Positions 7,566 to 15,826 of a DNA stretch of 64,000 nt are shown here, in pieces. A model generated the notes under the pieces. The model saw only the letters and a program-made list of their open reading frames with translations. It ran no database searches and was not told where the DNA came from. This DNA is from CAVSIS01 sp963814875 (GTDB taxonomy: Bacteria; Acidobacteriota; Thermoanaerobaculia; Thermoanaerobaculales; Sulfomarinibacteraceae). The stretch spans positions 1 to 64,000 of the forward strand of contig CAWFFJ010000041.1 in the NCBI GenBank assembly GCA_963814875.1, written 5' to 3'. Both the position numbers and the translations under genes were made by a program. Within the stretch, counting starts at the first letter, position 1. Each line of letters begins with the position of its first letter.

Positions 7566-10522
7566 GAGTGTTCGTGCGGGTCCTCGTGGCGGCACTGATC
7601 TGTCCTCTGACGGCCGGCGCCGTGTATGCGCAATCATCCAGCGCCGGCATCGAAGGTACCGTCACGGACGACGACGGTCGGGCGCTGCCCGGCGTGCGCG
7701 TGGCGGTCTCGTCTCCCGAGATGCAGGGCACCCGCACCGCGATCACCGACCAGGACGGCGACTACCGCTTCGTGCTGCTGCCGCCCGGCGCCTACCGGGC
7801 GGTGTTCACGCTCTCCGGCTATCGCACGGTGGAGCAGGAGAACATCCGGATCGGGCTGGAGACGGTGATCACCATCAAGGTCGCCCTTCATCCGACCTCC
7901 ATGGATGAGGTGGTCGTGAGGGGCGACGCGCCCATGGTGGACGTCACCTCGACCGCGATCGGCAGCGCCTTTTCGCGAAGGGTGATCGACAACGTCCCGG
8001 TCGGACGCGACGTCACGAGCCTCACCTTCCTGGCCGCCGGCGCGGTCGACGGCGGCGGCCTCGCCGACGAGCGCCTCGCCGGCAACCCTTCGATCATGGG
8101 CGGCTCGGCACTCGAGAACCGCACCGTGGTCGACGGGCTCGATACCACCGACCCCGGCGACGGCCGCGCCGGGACCAGGATCCCCTCGAGCTTCGTCGCG
8201 GAGCTCCAGGTCGGGACCGGCGGCTGGGAGGCGGAGCACCGGGGCGCCCTCGGCGGCGTGGTCGACATGATCACCGGGTCGGGCGGCAACGAGCTCCACG
8301 GCGACGTGTTCGGCTACCTCACCAACGACGCGCTGACCTCGGGCGCGAAGATCCCTCGGGGACGCGGCGACTCCAGGACGCCGAACACCGGCTGGGACGT
8401 TGGCTTCGTCCTCGGCGGCAAGGTCGTCGACGACACGCTGTGGTACTTCATCGCCTGGGACCCCAGCCGGCTCGAGCAGAACGTGCGCAAGGACGTGTTC
8501 AAGAGATTCGAGGTCTACCAGAGCAACCGCTTCCGTCGGACGTCCCAGCGCGAGAGCTACGCCGCCAAGCTGACCTGGCGGCTGAACCCCTCCAACTCGA
8601 TCGTGGCCCACGCCCTCGGCGACCCCACCCGCGTCACCAATGACGTCTCCGAAACCAGCACCAACTGGATCGACTCGCCCCTGGTCGGGAAGAGCAACAT
8701 GACCACCGACCCGAAGCGGGGCGGGGTCAACCTCGGCCTGAGCTGGAGCTCGGCGCCCAGCGACACGTTCTTCCTCGAGGGGGCCGCCGGACACCACCGG
8801 AACCAGGACCAGTGGGTGGCGAACCTCGACACCACCAGCTACCAGGACCAGACCGGGACCGGCCTTTGGACCGACGGTGTCGGCGGCGAGGTGTTCTTCG
8901 GCGGCGCCGGCTTCCAGCAGCCCGGGCACGAGCACACCCACGACCAGCTCCGCGCCTCGCTCACCTGGCTTCTCGGCGAAACCCACGAGGTCAAGACGGG
9001 GGCCATGTACGAGAGGTTCGAGGTCGACGTCGACTCCTTCATGACCGGCCCGGCGGACGCATTCTGCAGCCCCACCGTCGAGGCCGGCGCAATGCAGTAC
9101 GACCCGGCGACCGGCCTCGAGAGCGTGATCCCGAACGACTGCGACGCCTCCGGCGACGGCATCCTCGACGGCGTGATGATGCCCTCGCGCCTCGGCAGCA
9201 GCTACCGGCTGCGCCCCGGCGGATACGACCTTCTGAGCTCCGAGAACCGTTCCACCGGGACCACCACCGAGCTCGGCCTCTACCTGCAGGACTCGTGGCG
9301 GCTCGCAGACAACCTCACAATCAACATCGGCCTCCGTGCCGAGTCCAGCCTCAGCACGGGCGACCTCACCGAGGTCATCCCGGAGCGCAAGCTCGACTTT
9401 GCCCTCGGCGACATGATCGCGCCGCGGCTCGGCCTGGTGTGGGACCCGACCTCGAGCGGCCGGTCGAAGGTCTACGCCCACTACGGCACGCTCTACCAGG
9501 CGCTCCCGCTCGACCTCAACACGCGCTGGTTCGGCAACCGGCACGACGACCTCTTCTTCTCCGAGTACCCCGTGAACGGCCTGCCGAGCACCGCCAACCC
9601 CGGCACGCTGGCCTCCGTCTACCGGTCCTCGTCCGAGCTCACCATGGTCGACCCGAACCTCAAGCCGGAGGTCCTCGAGGAGGTTGTGCTCGGTGGCGAC
9701 TACGAGGTCATGACCAACCTCGAGGTCGGCATCACCTACGTCGGCCGCAGGCTCCGCCGCGCGATCGAGGGCATCTCCGTCGACGAGGGGCAGACCATCT
9801 TGGTCACCAACCCCGGCGGGACCTACGTCGCCAACCCGGCGACCGGCGTGCCCCTCGACACCCCGGTCACATTCCCCAAGGCGGTGCGGGACTTCGACGG
9901 CGTCGAGCTGTCGCTCGACAAGCGCTACAGCGACCGCGTGCAGCTCTACGCCTCGCTCATGTGGTCCAGGCTCGAGGGCAATGACGAGGGCCTGGCCAGC
10001 CGCGACAACCGCCCGATCGGGCCCGAAGTCACTTCGAGTCTCGACCTCCCGGACCTGCTCGGGGGCGGCTACGGGCCGCTGCCCAACGACCGCACGTGGC
10101 AGGTCAAGGCGTACGGTTCGTACCTCTTCCGCTGCGGGCTCACCGCCGGTTTCAACTTCTTCCATCTCACCGGCACCCCGGTGTCGAAGCTCGGCGCCCA
10201 CCACATCTACGGCCTCGACGAGCGCTTCGTGACGCCGCGCGGCAGCGAGGGCCGCACGCCGGGCTGGTCGAACCTCGACCTCCACCTGAGCTACCCCGTC
10301 CCCCTCGGCGACAACGACCTCGAGGTGCTGCTCGACGTCTTCAACCTGTTCGACACGCAGGTCGCGGTCGTGGTCGACCAGCGCTGGACGGTGTATGCCC
10401 CGGGCGATGAGGATGTCGCGCCAGGGGGCGATGTCAACACCCAGACGAACCCCGACTGGAGCAGGCCGCTGGTCTACTCGGACCCGCGCAACATCCGCAT
10501 CGGGCTCAAGCTCAGCTGGTAG
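7562..10522 (+). CDS. TonB-dependent outer-membrane receptor, Oar/CarboxypepD-regulatory type
   Basis: A 986-residue receptor. Residues 1-24 are a Sec signal ending VYAQ. Residues about 28-110 form a carboxypeptidase-regulatory-like beta domain (GIEGTVTDDDGRALPGV, then GDYRFVLLPPGAYR). The plug follows (DEVVVRGDAPMVDV to about 240), then the barrel. It ends NIRIGLKLSW with a C-terminal aromatic residue as needed for BAM insertion. GGAAGGGA lies 11-14 bases before ATG 7562. The ligand is unknown; this architecture is abundant in Acidobacteriota and Bacteroidota. No ExbB/D or TonB is nearby. Confidence 0.92.
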   Translation: MRVFVRVLVAALICPLTAGAVYAQSSSAGIEGTVTDDDGRALPGVRVAVSSPEMQGTRTAITDQDGDYRFVLLPPGAYRAVFTLSGYRTVEQENIRIGLETVITIKVALHPTSMDEVVVRGDAPMVDVTSTAIGSAFSRRVIDNVPVGRDVTSLTFLAAGAVDGGGLADERLAGNPSIMGGSALENRTVVDGLDTTDPGDGRAGTRIPSSFVAELQVGTGGWEAEHRGALGGVVDMITGSGGNELHGDVFGYLTNDALTSGAKIPRGRGDSRTPNTGWDVGFVLGGKVVDDTLWYFIAWDPSRLEQNVRKDVFKRFEVYQSNRFRRTSQRESYAAKLTWRLNPSNSIVAHALGDPTRVTNDVSETSTNWIDSPLVGKSNMTTDPKRGGVNLGLSWSSAPSDTFFLEGAAGHHRNQDQWVANLDTTSYQDQTGTGLWTDGVGGEVFFGGAGFQQPGHEHTHDQLRASLTWLLGETHEVKTGAMYERFEVDVDSFMTGPADAFCSPTVEAGAMQYDPATGLESVIPNDCDASGDGILDGVMMPSRLGSSYRLRPGGYDLLSSENRSTGTTTELGLYLQDSWRLADNLTINIGLRAESSLSTGDLTEVIPERKLDFALGDMIAPRLGLVWDPTSSGRSKVYAHYGTLYQALPLDLNTRWFGNRHDDLFFSEYPVNGLPSTANPGTLASVYRSSSELTMVDPNLKPEVLEEVVLGGDYEVMTNLEVGITYVGRRLRRAIEGISVDEGQTILVTNPGGTYVANPATGVPLDTPVTFPKAVRDFDGVELSLDKRYSDRVQLYASLMWSRLEGNDEGLASRDNRPIGPEVTSSLDLPDLLGGGYGPLPNDRTWQVKAYGSYLFRCGLTAGFNFFHLTGTPVSKLGAHHIYGLDERFVTPRGSEGRTPGWSNLDLHLSYPVPLGDNDLEVLLDVFNLFDTQVAVVVDQRWTVYAPGDEDVAPGGDVNTQTNPDWSRPLVYSDPRNIRIGLKLSW

Positions 10523-10621
10523 ACGACGCGTTCCGGAGCGATCGGATACTCCGTCGGCCGGGCGTGCGGATGTCGTCGTGGTACCGTGCACCGGCCCGCG
10601 CGGCGGGCCTGGAGGATGATC

Positions 10622-12601
10622 ATGGACGACACCGCCACCCTGCTCGCCCACAGCGATCTCTTCGCCGGCCTCGCAGATGGCGATCTCGAGCGACTCGCCC
10701 GCGCGGCCCGCCGTCTCCGCCTCGTCGCCGGCGACGTCCTGTTCTCGAGCGGCCAGCCGCGCAACGCCTGCTACCTGATCCTGGACGGCCGCCTCGAGGT
10801 GATGGTGGAGACCGGCGAGGGCGCCGGCGCGCTGGCGGTGCTCGGGCCTGGAGATGCGGTCGGCGAGGCGTCGCTGCTCGGCGTCGGAGAGCACTCGGCG
10901 ACCGCGCGCGCTCTCACCGGCATGCTTCTGCTCGAGCTACCCGCCGAGTCGGTCCGGCATGAGCTCGAGGACGACGCCCGCGCCGCGATGGCGGTGATGG
11001 CGTCGGTCGCCCGGCTGGTCATCCGCCGCCTCCAGTTCACCCCGGCGCGTCGAATCGGCTGGGACCTGGTCTACCGCTCGGGCGCCACGCGGCGCGAGCA
11101 CGACCTCCTCGGTGACCGCGAGGTTCCCGCCGAGGCGCTGTACGGCGTCCAGACCCTGCGCGCGGTCGAGAACTTTCCGATCACCGGGATCCGCGTCGCA
11201 CACTTTCCTCACCTGGTGCGCGCGCTGGCGATGGTCAAGCACGCTGCGGCGCGGGCCAACCGCCGCCTCGGGCTTCTGCCGGACCCGATCGCCGACGCCA
11301 TCGAGCAGGCCTGCCGGGAGCTGGTCGACGGCCGCTGGCACGGCCACTTCGTGGTCGACGTGGTGCAGGGCGGCGCCGGCACCTCGACCAACATGAATGC
11401 CAACGAGGTGATCGCCAACCGTGCCCTCGAGCTGCTCGGACACCGGCGCGGCGAGTACACCCACTGCCACCCCAACGACCACGTCAACCTCTCGCAGTCG
11501 ACCAACGACGCCTACCCGACGGCGATGCGCCTGGCGACGGTGTTCATGCTCCGCCAGCTGCTCGACGACCTCGGCGGTCTCGCCGACACGCTCGAGGTCA
11601 AGGCGCGGGAGCTCGACGACGTGCTCAAAATGGGGCGCACCCAGCTCCAGGACGCCGTACCGATGACCCTCGGCCAGGAGTTCGAGGCCTTCGCCGTGAC
11701 GGTGCGCGAGGACATCGCGCGACTCGAGGAGACTGCCCGACTGTTCCTCGAGGTCAACCTCGGCGGCACCGCGATCGGCACCGGGATCAACGCCGACCCG
11801 CGCTACCCGGCGCTCGCGGTCGAGGAGCTGCGCGTCATCTCCGGCCTCGAGGTCGTGCTGGCCGCCAACCTGGTCGAGGCGACCCCGGACACCGGCGCGT
11901 TCGTGATGTTTTCCGGCGTCCTCAAGCGAGTCGCGGTGAAGCTGTCGAAGATCTGCAACGACCTCCGCCTGCTCAGCTCGGGCCCGCGCTGCGGCTTCGG
12001 AGAGATCAACCTGCCGCCGATGCAGCCGGGCTCGTCGATCATGCCCGGCAAGGTCAACCCGGTGATTCCAGAGGTCGTCAACCAGGTCGCCTTCCACGTC
12101 ATCGGCAACGACCTCACGATCACCCTCGCGGCCGAGGCCGGCCAGCTCCAGCTCAACGTCATGGAACCGGTGCTCGCGTTCAACCTGTTCGAGTCGCTCG
12201 ACATGCTCGCCGCGGCCGTGCGCACCCTCACGAGCCGTTGCATTCGGGGCATCACCGCCAACCGTGAGCACTGCCGAGAGCTCGTCGAGCGCTCGATCGG
12301 GATCGTCACCGCGCTGGTGCCGACCCTCGGCTACGAGCGTTCGAGCCAGCTCGCCAAAGAGGCGCTCGCCGGCGGTCGGCCGGTGCGAGAGCTGGTGCTG
12401 GAAAAGGGCTGGCTGTCCGCCGCCGAGCTCGAGGAGCTGCTCTCCCCCGAGGCCATGACCCGCCCCCGCCCCCTCGAGCGCCGGCCGGGCAGGAGTGAAC
12501 CACAGAGACACAGAGAGACACCAAGGCAGTCTCAGAGCCATCGCAGAGACGGGCCCGCACTATTCATCAGCGTTCGTGGCGAGGCCGGCGAGGCGCCGTA
12601 G
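10622..12601 (+). CDS. aspA: Aspartate ammonia-lyase fused to an N-terminal cNMP-binding-like domain
   Basis: Of 659 residues, about 1-130 fold as a CRP-like cyclic-nucleotide-binding domain (HSDLFAGLADGDLERLA; GDAVGEASLL). Residues about 155-615 are a full fumarase/aspartase lyase. MGRTQLQDAVPMTLGQEF and the signature GSSIMPGKVNP followed by VIPEVVNQV favour aspartase (Asp to fumarate plus ammonia) over fumarase C. In the phosphate-binding cassette the usual Arg-Ser-Ala is His-Ser-Ala, so nucleotide binding may be lost or altered. ATG 10622 has GGAGG six bases upstream. The last 40-45 residues read through a CACAGAG-type repeat and look acquired rather than native. Confidence 0.88.
   Translation: MDDTATLLAHSDLFAGLADGDLERLARAARRLRLVAGDVLFSSGQPRNACYLILDGRLEVMVETGEGAGALAVLGPGDAVGEASLLGVGEHSATARALTGMLLLELPAESVRHELEDDARAAMAVMASVARLVIRRLQFTPARRIGWDLVYRSGATRREHDLLGDREVPAEALYGVQTLRAVENFPITGIRVAHFPHLVRALAMVKHAAARANRRLGLLPDPIADAIEQACRELVDGRWHGHFVVDVVQGGAGTSTNMNANEVIANRALELLGHRRGEYTHCHPNDHVNLSQSTNDAYPTAMRLATVFMLRQLLDDLGGLADTLEVKARELDDVLKMGRTQLQDAVPMTLGQEFEAFAVTVREDIARLEETARLFLEVNLGGTAIGTGINADPRYPALAVEELRVISGLEVVLAANLVEATPDTGAFVMFSGVLKRVAVKLSKICNDLRLLSSGPRCGFGEINLPPMQPGSSIMPGKVNPVIPEVVNQVAFHVIGNDLTITLAAEAGQLQLNVMEPVLAFNLFESLDMLAAAVRTLTSRCIRGITANREHCRELVERSIGIVTALVPTLGYERSSQLAKEALAGGRPVRELVLEKGWLSAAELEELLSPEAMTRPRPLERRPGRSEPQRHRETPRQSQSHRRDGPALFISVRGEAGEAP
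12495..12525 (+). repeat. CACAGAGACACAGAG-type dispersed repeat, copy 1
   Basis: The segment gaaccacagagacacagag and the following agacaccaagg match copies near 12.87, 37.63 and 63.66-63.79 kb in this window. Here the repeat lies inside the 3' end of the aspartase frame. Confidence 0.7.
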
Positions 12602-12999
12602 CCGCAGCTCGGGGTTTTCGAGCCGCGAAAGGTAAGCGCGCAGGCGTACTCGACAGTACGTCGAGCCACTCGCGCAGGTGCAGAAAGCACCGCTGAGTGC
12701 AGCGCATCACCAGCCGCAGCAGAAGTCTATGGTGAATGGTGCAGGGCTCTGGAAGCGCTTCGCGGCGCGGGACGCCGACAACGATCTGGGTTCTTTCCCA
12801 TCTCCTGCCCTCGTGTCGCGCCTCTTCCGAACCCGGAGAGGGCCGCACCCCGAAGGGCCAGTGACCTCTTGGTGTCTTCGTGTCTTGGTGGTGAGAATCC
12901 CCAGCGATCGCCGCGCCCGACCCAGGAACGCCTCCGCATTCGAACCAGCCAACACCTCGGCGTCCCACGTCTTCCCTCTCGCGTCTCGCGTCTCACGCC
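12602..12999. other. Gene-free stretch with repeat remnants
   Basis: No credible gene in about 400 bp. It contains a small palindrome near 12645-12665 (CTCGAC, five-base loop, GTCGAG) and a second form of the dispersed repeat at about 12865-12893 (cttggtgtcttcgtgtcttg, in the opposite orientation to copy 1). Short open frames here have unusual residue composition and no motif. Confidence 0.6.
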
Positions 13000-13829
13000 C
13001 TACCCACCGGCGAGGCGGGCGGCGGCAGCGGACTCCATCGGTTCACCGAGCAGGTGGCTCTGGCCGAGGGTGAAGCCAATCGACTGCAGCCGCGCGAGGG
13101 TCTGGGCCGTCGCCTCGGGGTCGCGAGCAGCAACCCCTCGCCCAGCTCGAGAACCAGGCTCGAGTGCGGCAGCATCAGCTGGTCGAGCAGACGCGCGACG
13201 TCGTCGACCAGCTCGCGGTGCAGGAGCCGGCGCAAGGTCAGGTTGACGCTGACGTGCAGCGAGTGCTCCGCCGGCCACTCGCGCAGGCTGCGGCAAGCCT
13301 CGTGCAGCACCCACCGACCGAGTGAAATCTTCAGGCCGGCGTCGTCAGCAACGGTCAGGAAGCGGTCGGGACCGAGCAGCCCCTCGAGCACGAGGTCACC
13401 GCCGTCGGTGGTCTCGAAGGTGACGGTGAGGGCAACCCAGGTTTGGGTCCGCTCCACCGGCAGGCGGACGTCGTGGGCCATGCCGTCCTGGCCGATCCGC
13501 TCAAGCAGCTCGCGGCGACACCCGTCCCCGCCGAGCAGCCCGTCGAGGTCCTTCCCCTCGGCCTCGTCCGCTGTACTGAGACCGACCAGCCGAAGGAGGG
13601 CGGGGTTGACCTCGAGCACCCGACCGTCGAGGTTGGCGCGAAAGACGCCGACGTTGAGCCGGTCGAGCAGGGCCCGCTGCCGCTCCTCAAGAGAGGACAC
13701 GCGGTCGGAGTACTCGACCAGCTGCAGAGCGCAGCGCGCGCGTCGGGGTCGTCGTCGACCACCAGCACACGCACTCCGGGAGCCGGCAGCCGCCCCCCCG
13801 GGCGAAACCTCGTCGCCGGTCCCCTTCAT
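13000..13829 (-). pseudogene. Collapsed receiver-PAS-EAL signalling gene
   Basis: Pieces of one protein are spread over frames. Near the 5' end GVRVLVVDDDPDARAAL is the start of a receiver, out of frame after a seven-G run. It then jumps to a PAS-like segment (LLDRLNVGVFRANLDGRVLEVNP). After LEGLLGPDRFL follows the start of an EAL domain (GRWVLHEACRSLREWP, HVSVNLTLRRLL), and in a third frame its last part (GFTLGQSHLLGEP). Most of the receiver, any GGDEF domain and the EAL catalytic core are missing, so the gene cannot make a working c-di-GMP phosphodiesterase. Confidence 0.75.
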
Positions 13830-13880
13830 CGTCGCGCCGACTCCTTTGAGACTGTCTCCGAACTCCTCGCGGCGTGCCCC

Positions 13881-15587
13881 TCAGGCCGCCGGCGGGTCGA
13901 ACAGAGTCCCAAGCTCCTCGGGCCGTGGCGGTGGGGTCAGCAGCGAGACGATCACCAACGCACCGATCGACACCGTAGCCGCAGGGAAGATGCTGGGGAT
14001 CCCCCACGGATCCCCGCCTCGCAGCACCTCGGGATAGACGTTGGGAATGAAGAGCTCGAGCACCAGCGCCATCACAGCCCCGCTCACGATTGAGGCGAGA
14101 CCGCCGGCGCGGGTCGCACGCCGCCACGTCAGGGCCGCGAGCAGCGCGGGCGTGATGGCGACGCCGTACATCGTGTACGCGAAGTAGCTGTATCGCAGCA
14201 CCGAGATCTGGAGCCCGAGGACGGTCGGGATGAAGATGGCGAGGAATGCCGCCACCCCGAGCAGCACCACGAAGACCTTCTGGAGAGCCACCATCGTGCG
14301 CTGGTCGGCGTCGGGGCGGATGAACCGCTGGTAGATGTCACGCATGATGTTGGTGGTCGGGCTGAGCAGGTAGTTCATGCCGGTCGAGATCACCACCGCG
14401 CACGCCGCGCCGAGCAGCAGGAGACCCACGATCAGACCGACACCGCCGGTTGACGCAATGTCCTCGGCCGCCTGGAGAACCACCGACGCCGGGTCGATCC
14501 CAACCCTCACGTCGGTTACCTGTGCCTCGGTTGTCGCGCCGGCGAATGCCGACTCGAGCCGGTCGACCAGGGTGGACTCCTGGACCGGGTTGACCGCCCC
14601 GTCGGCAGCTGCCGCTCGGGCGAGCTCGAGTGCCGCGGCGGTCGCCCCCGCCGGCGTCACCTCACCGGCCACGACCCTCTGCTTGACCGACCCCGCGATC
14701 TCGAACGCCTTGATGTCGGCCCAGTGGGCGGCGGCCCCGTAGACCGCGATCGCGACCACCAGGGTCTCGACCACAATGGTGCCGACGATCCACAGGGCGA
14801 CCGCCTTCTTGGCCTCTTTCGGCGTCCGTGCAGAGTAGAACTTCTGGTACATCGACTGGATGCCGAGCAGCAGCATCAGGGTGGCGAGAAAGTAACCGCC
14901 CGCCTTGAGCGCCGGGTACTGGCCGAAGTCGGCCGAGAAGACCGCGAAGTGCTGGGCCGGCAGCGCCGCAGCGGCACTGCCCGGTCCCCCGGCGAACAGC
15001 ACGACGAACGGGAGTGCAATGCAGCAGGCGAGCACGATGATGATCCCGTTGGGCAGGTCGGTGTGGGCGACGGCCACCATGCCGCCCACGGCGGTGAACA
15101 GGATCACCAAGCCCGCAGCGATGATCTGTCCGACCTCGACCGACACGGCACCCCGGGTTGCCACGTTGAGGATGTAACCGCCGGCGCGGAACTGGTACGA
15201 GACGATGGTGGTGAAGGCGATGATCAAGGCGACGGCCCCGAACAGGCGGGCAAACGGCCCGTAGCGGACCTCGAGGATGTCGCCCACGGTGTACTGGCCG
15301 AAGGTCCGGATCTTGGCGGCGAGGAAGTAGATCACCGCGATCCCGACCCACGCCCCGGCCGGCAGCCACAGCGACGACCACCCCGCCTTGGCGGCGTACT
15401 CGGCACCGGCAATGAAGGTGCCCGACCCGATCCAGGTACAGACCAGCGTGAAGACCATGGTGGTCACGCTCAGCGATCGCCCGGCCACCATGAAGTCCTC
15501 CTGGGACTGGACCTGGCGAGATCTGTAGAAGTTGAAGCCGCCGAGCACCATCAGGTAGGCGAGCACGACCCAGAGATACCACCCCAC
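13881..15587 (-). CDS. Sodium:solute symporter (SSS) family permease
   Basis: A 568-residue inner-membrane transporter with about 13 predicted hydrophobic spans. The N-terminus (WVVLAYLMVLGGFNFY, then SQEDFMVAGRSL) and the conserved GSGTFIAGAEYAAKAGW region are typical of SSS carriers such as PutP and PanF. An extra soluble segment of roughly 90 residues (about 300-390, Ala/Glu/Asp-rich) lies between spans and is unusual in length. GTG 15587 is supported by GGAGG five bases upstream. The substrate cannot be inferred; organic or amino acids are typical. Confidence 0.88.
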   Translation of the reverse strand: MGWYLWVVLAYLMVLGGFNFYRSRQVQSQEDFMVAGRSLSVTTMVFTLVCTWIGSGTFIAGAEYAAKAGWSSLWLPAGAWVGIAVIYFLAAKIRTFGQYTVGDILEVRYGPFARLFGAVALIIAFTTIVSYQFRAGGYILNVATRGAVSVEVGQIIAAGLVILFTAVGGMVAVAHTDLPNGIIIVLACCIALPFVVLFAGGPGSAAAALPAQHFAVFSADFGQYPALKAGGYFLATLMLLLGIQSMYQKFYSARTPKEAKKAVALWIVGTIVVETLVVAIAVYGAAAHWADIKAFEIAGSVKQRVVAGEVTPAGATAAALELARAAAADGAVNPVQESTLVDRLESAFAGATTEAQVTDVRVGIDPASVVLQAAEDIASTGGVGLIVGLLLLGAACAVVISTGMNYLLSPTTNIMRDIYQRFIRPDADQRTMVALQKVFVVLLGVAAFLAIFIPTVLGLQISVLRYSYFAYTMYGVAITPALLAALTWRRATRAGGLASIVSGAVMALVLELFIPNVYPEVLRGGDPWGIPSIFPAATVSIGALVIVSLLTPPPRPEELGTLFDPPAA

Positions 15588-15814
15588 GGCGACCTCCTCC
15601 GCTGAGCGGGTGCGGCGCGCGAACCGCTGAACCCTCGTCGAGACTGCCAGCCAGATTGCACGTGCCCTTCCGGCAAGTCAACTCACGACTCCCCGGCTTC
15701 ATCGGGTTGCCCATCGAGGTCGCCGCTGCTCCCGCCTGCTGGCCTGTGACGACCGAATGTGATCGCACGTGCGGCAGGGAGTACTCAGACCGCGACGTGG
15801 AGAGACTCAGTTGC

Positions 15815-15820
15815 TACACT
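15815..15820 (+). promoter_or_regulatory. -10 element six bases from a GTG start
   Basis: TACACT lies six bases before GTG 15827 and there is no ribosome-binding site. A start site six or seven bases after the hexamer would coincide with the GTG, predicting a leaderless mRNA for the FHA protein. Confidence 0.45.
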
Positions 15821-15826
15821 TGGCGT

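Noticed and set aside
7634..10894. Long open frame of 1086 codons on the minus strand
   Set aside because: It is antisense to the TonB receptor, has no motif and is rich in Val/Glu/Asp/Arg/His as expected from the opposite strand of GC-rich coding DNA.
12602..12999. Short frames in the gap after the aspartase
   Set aside because: No start signals or motifs; the region contains dispersed-repeat remnants.
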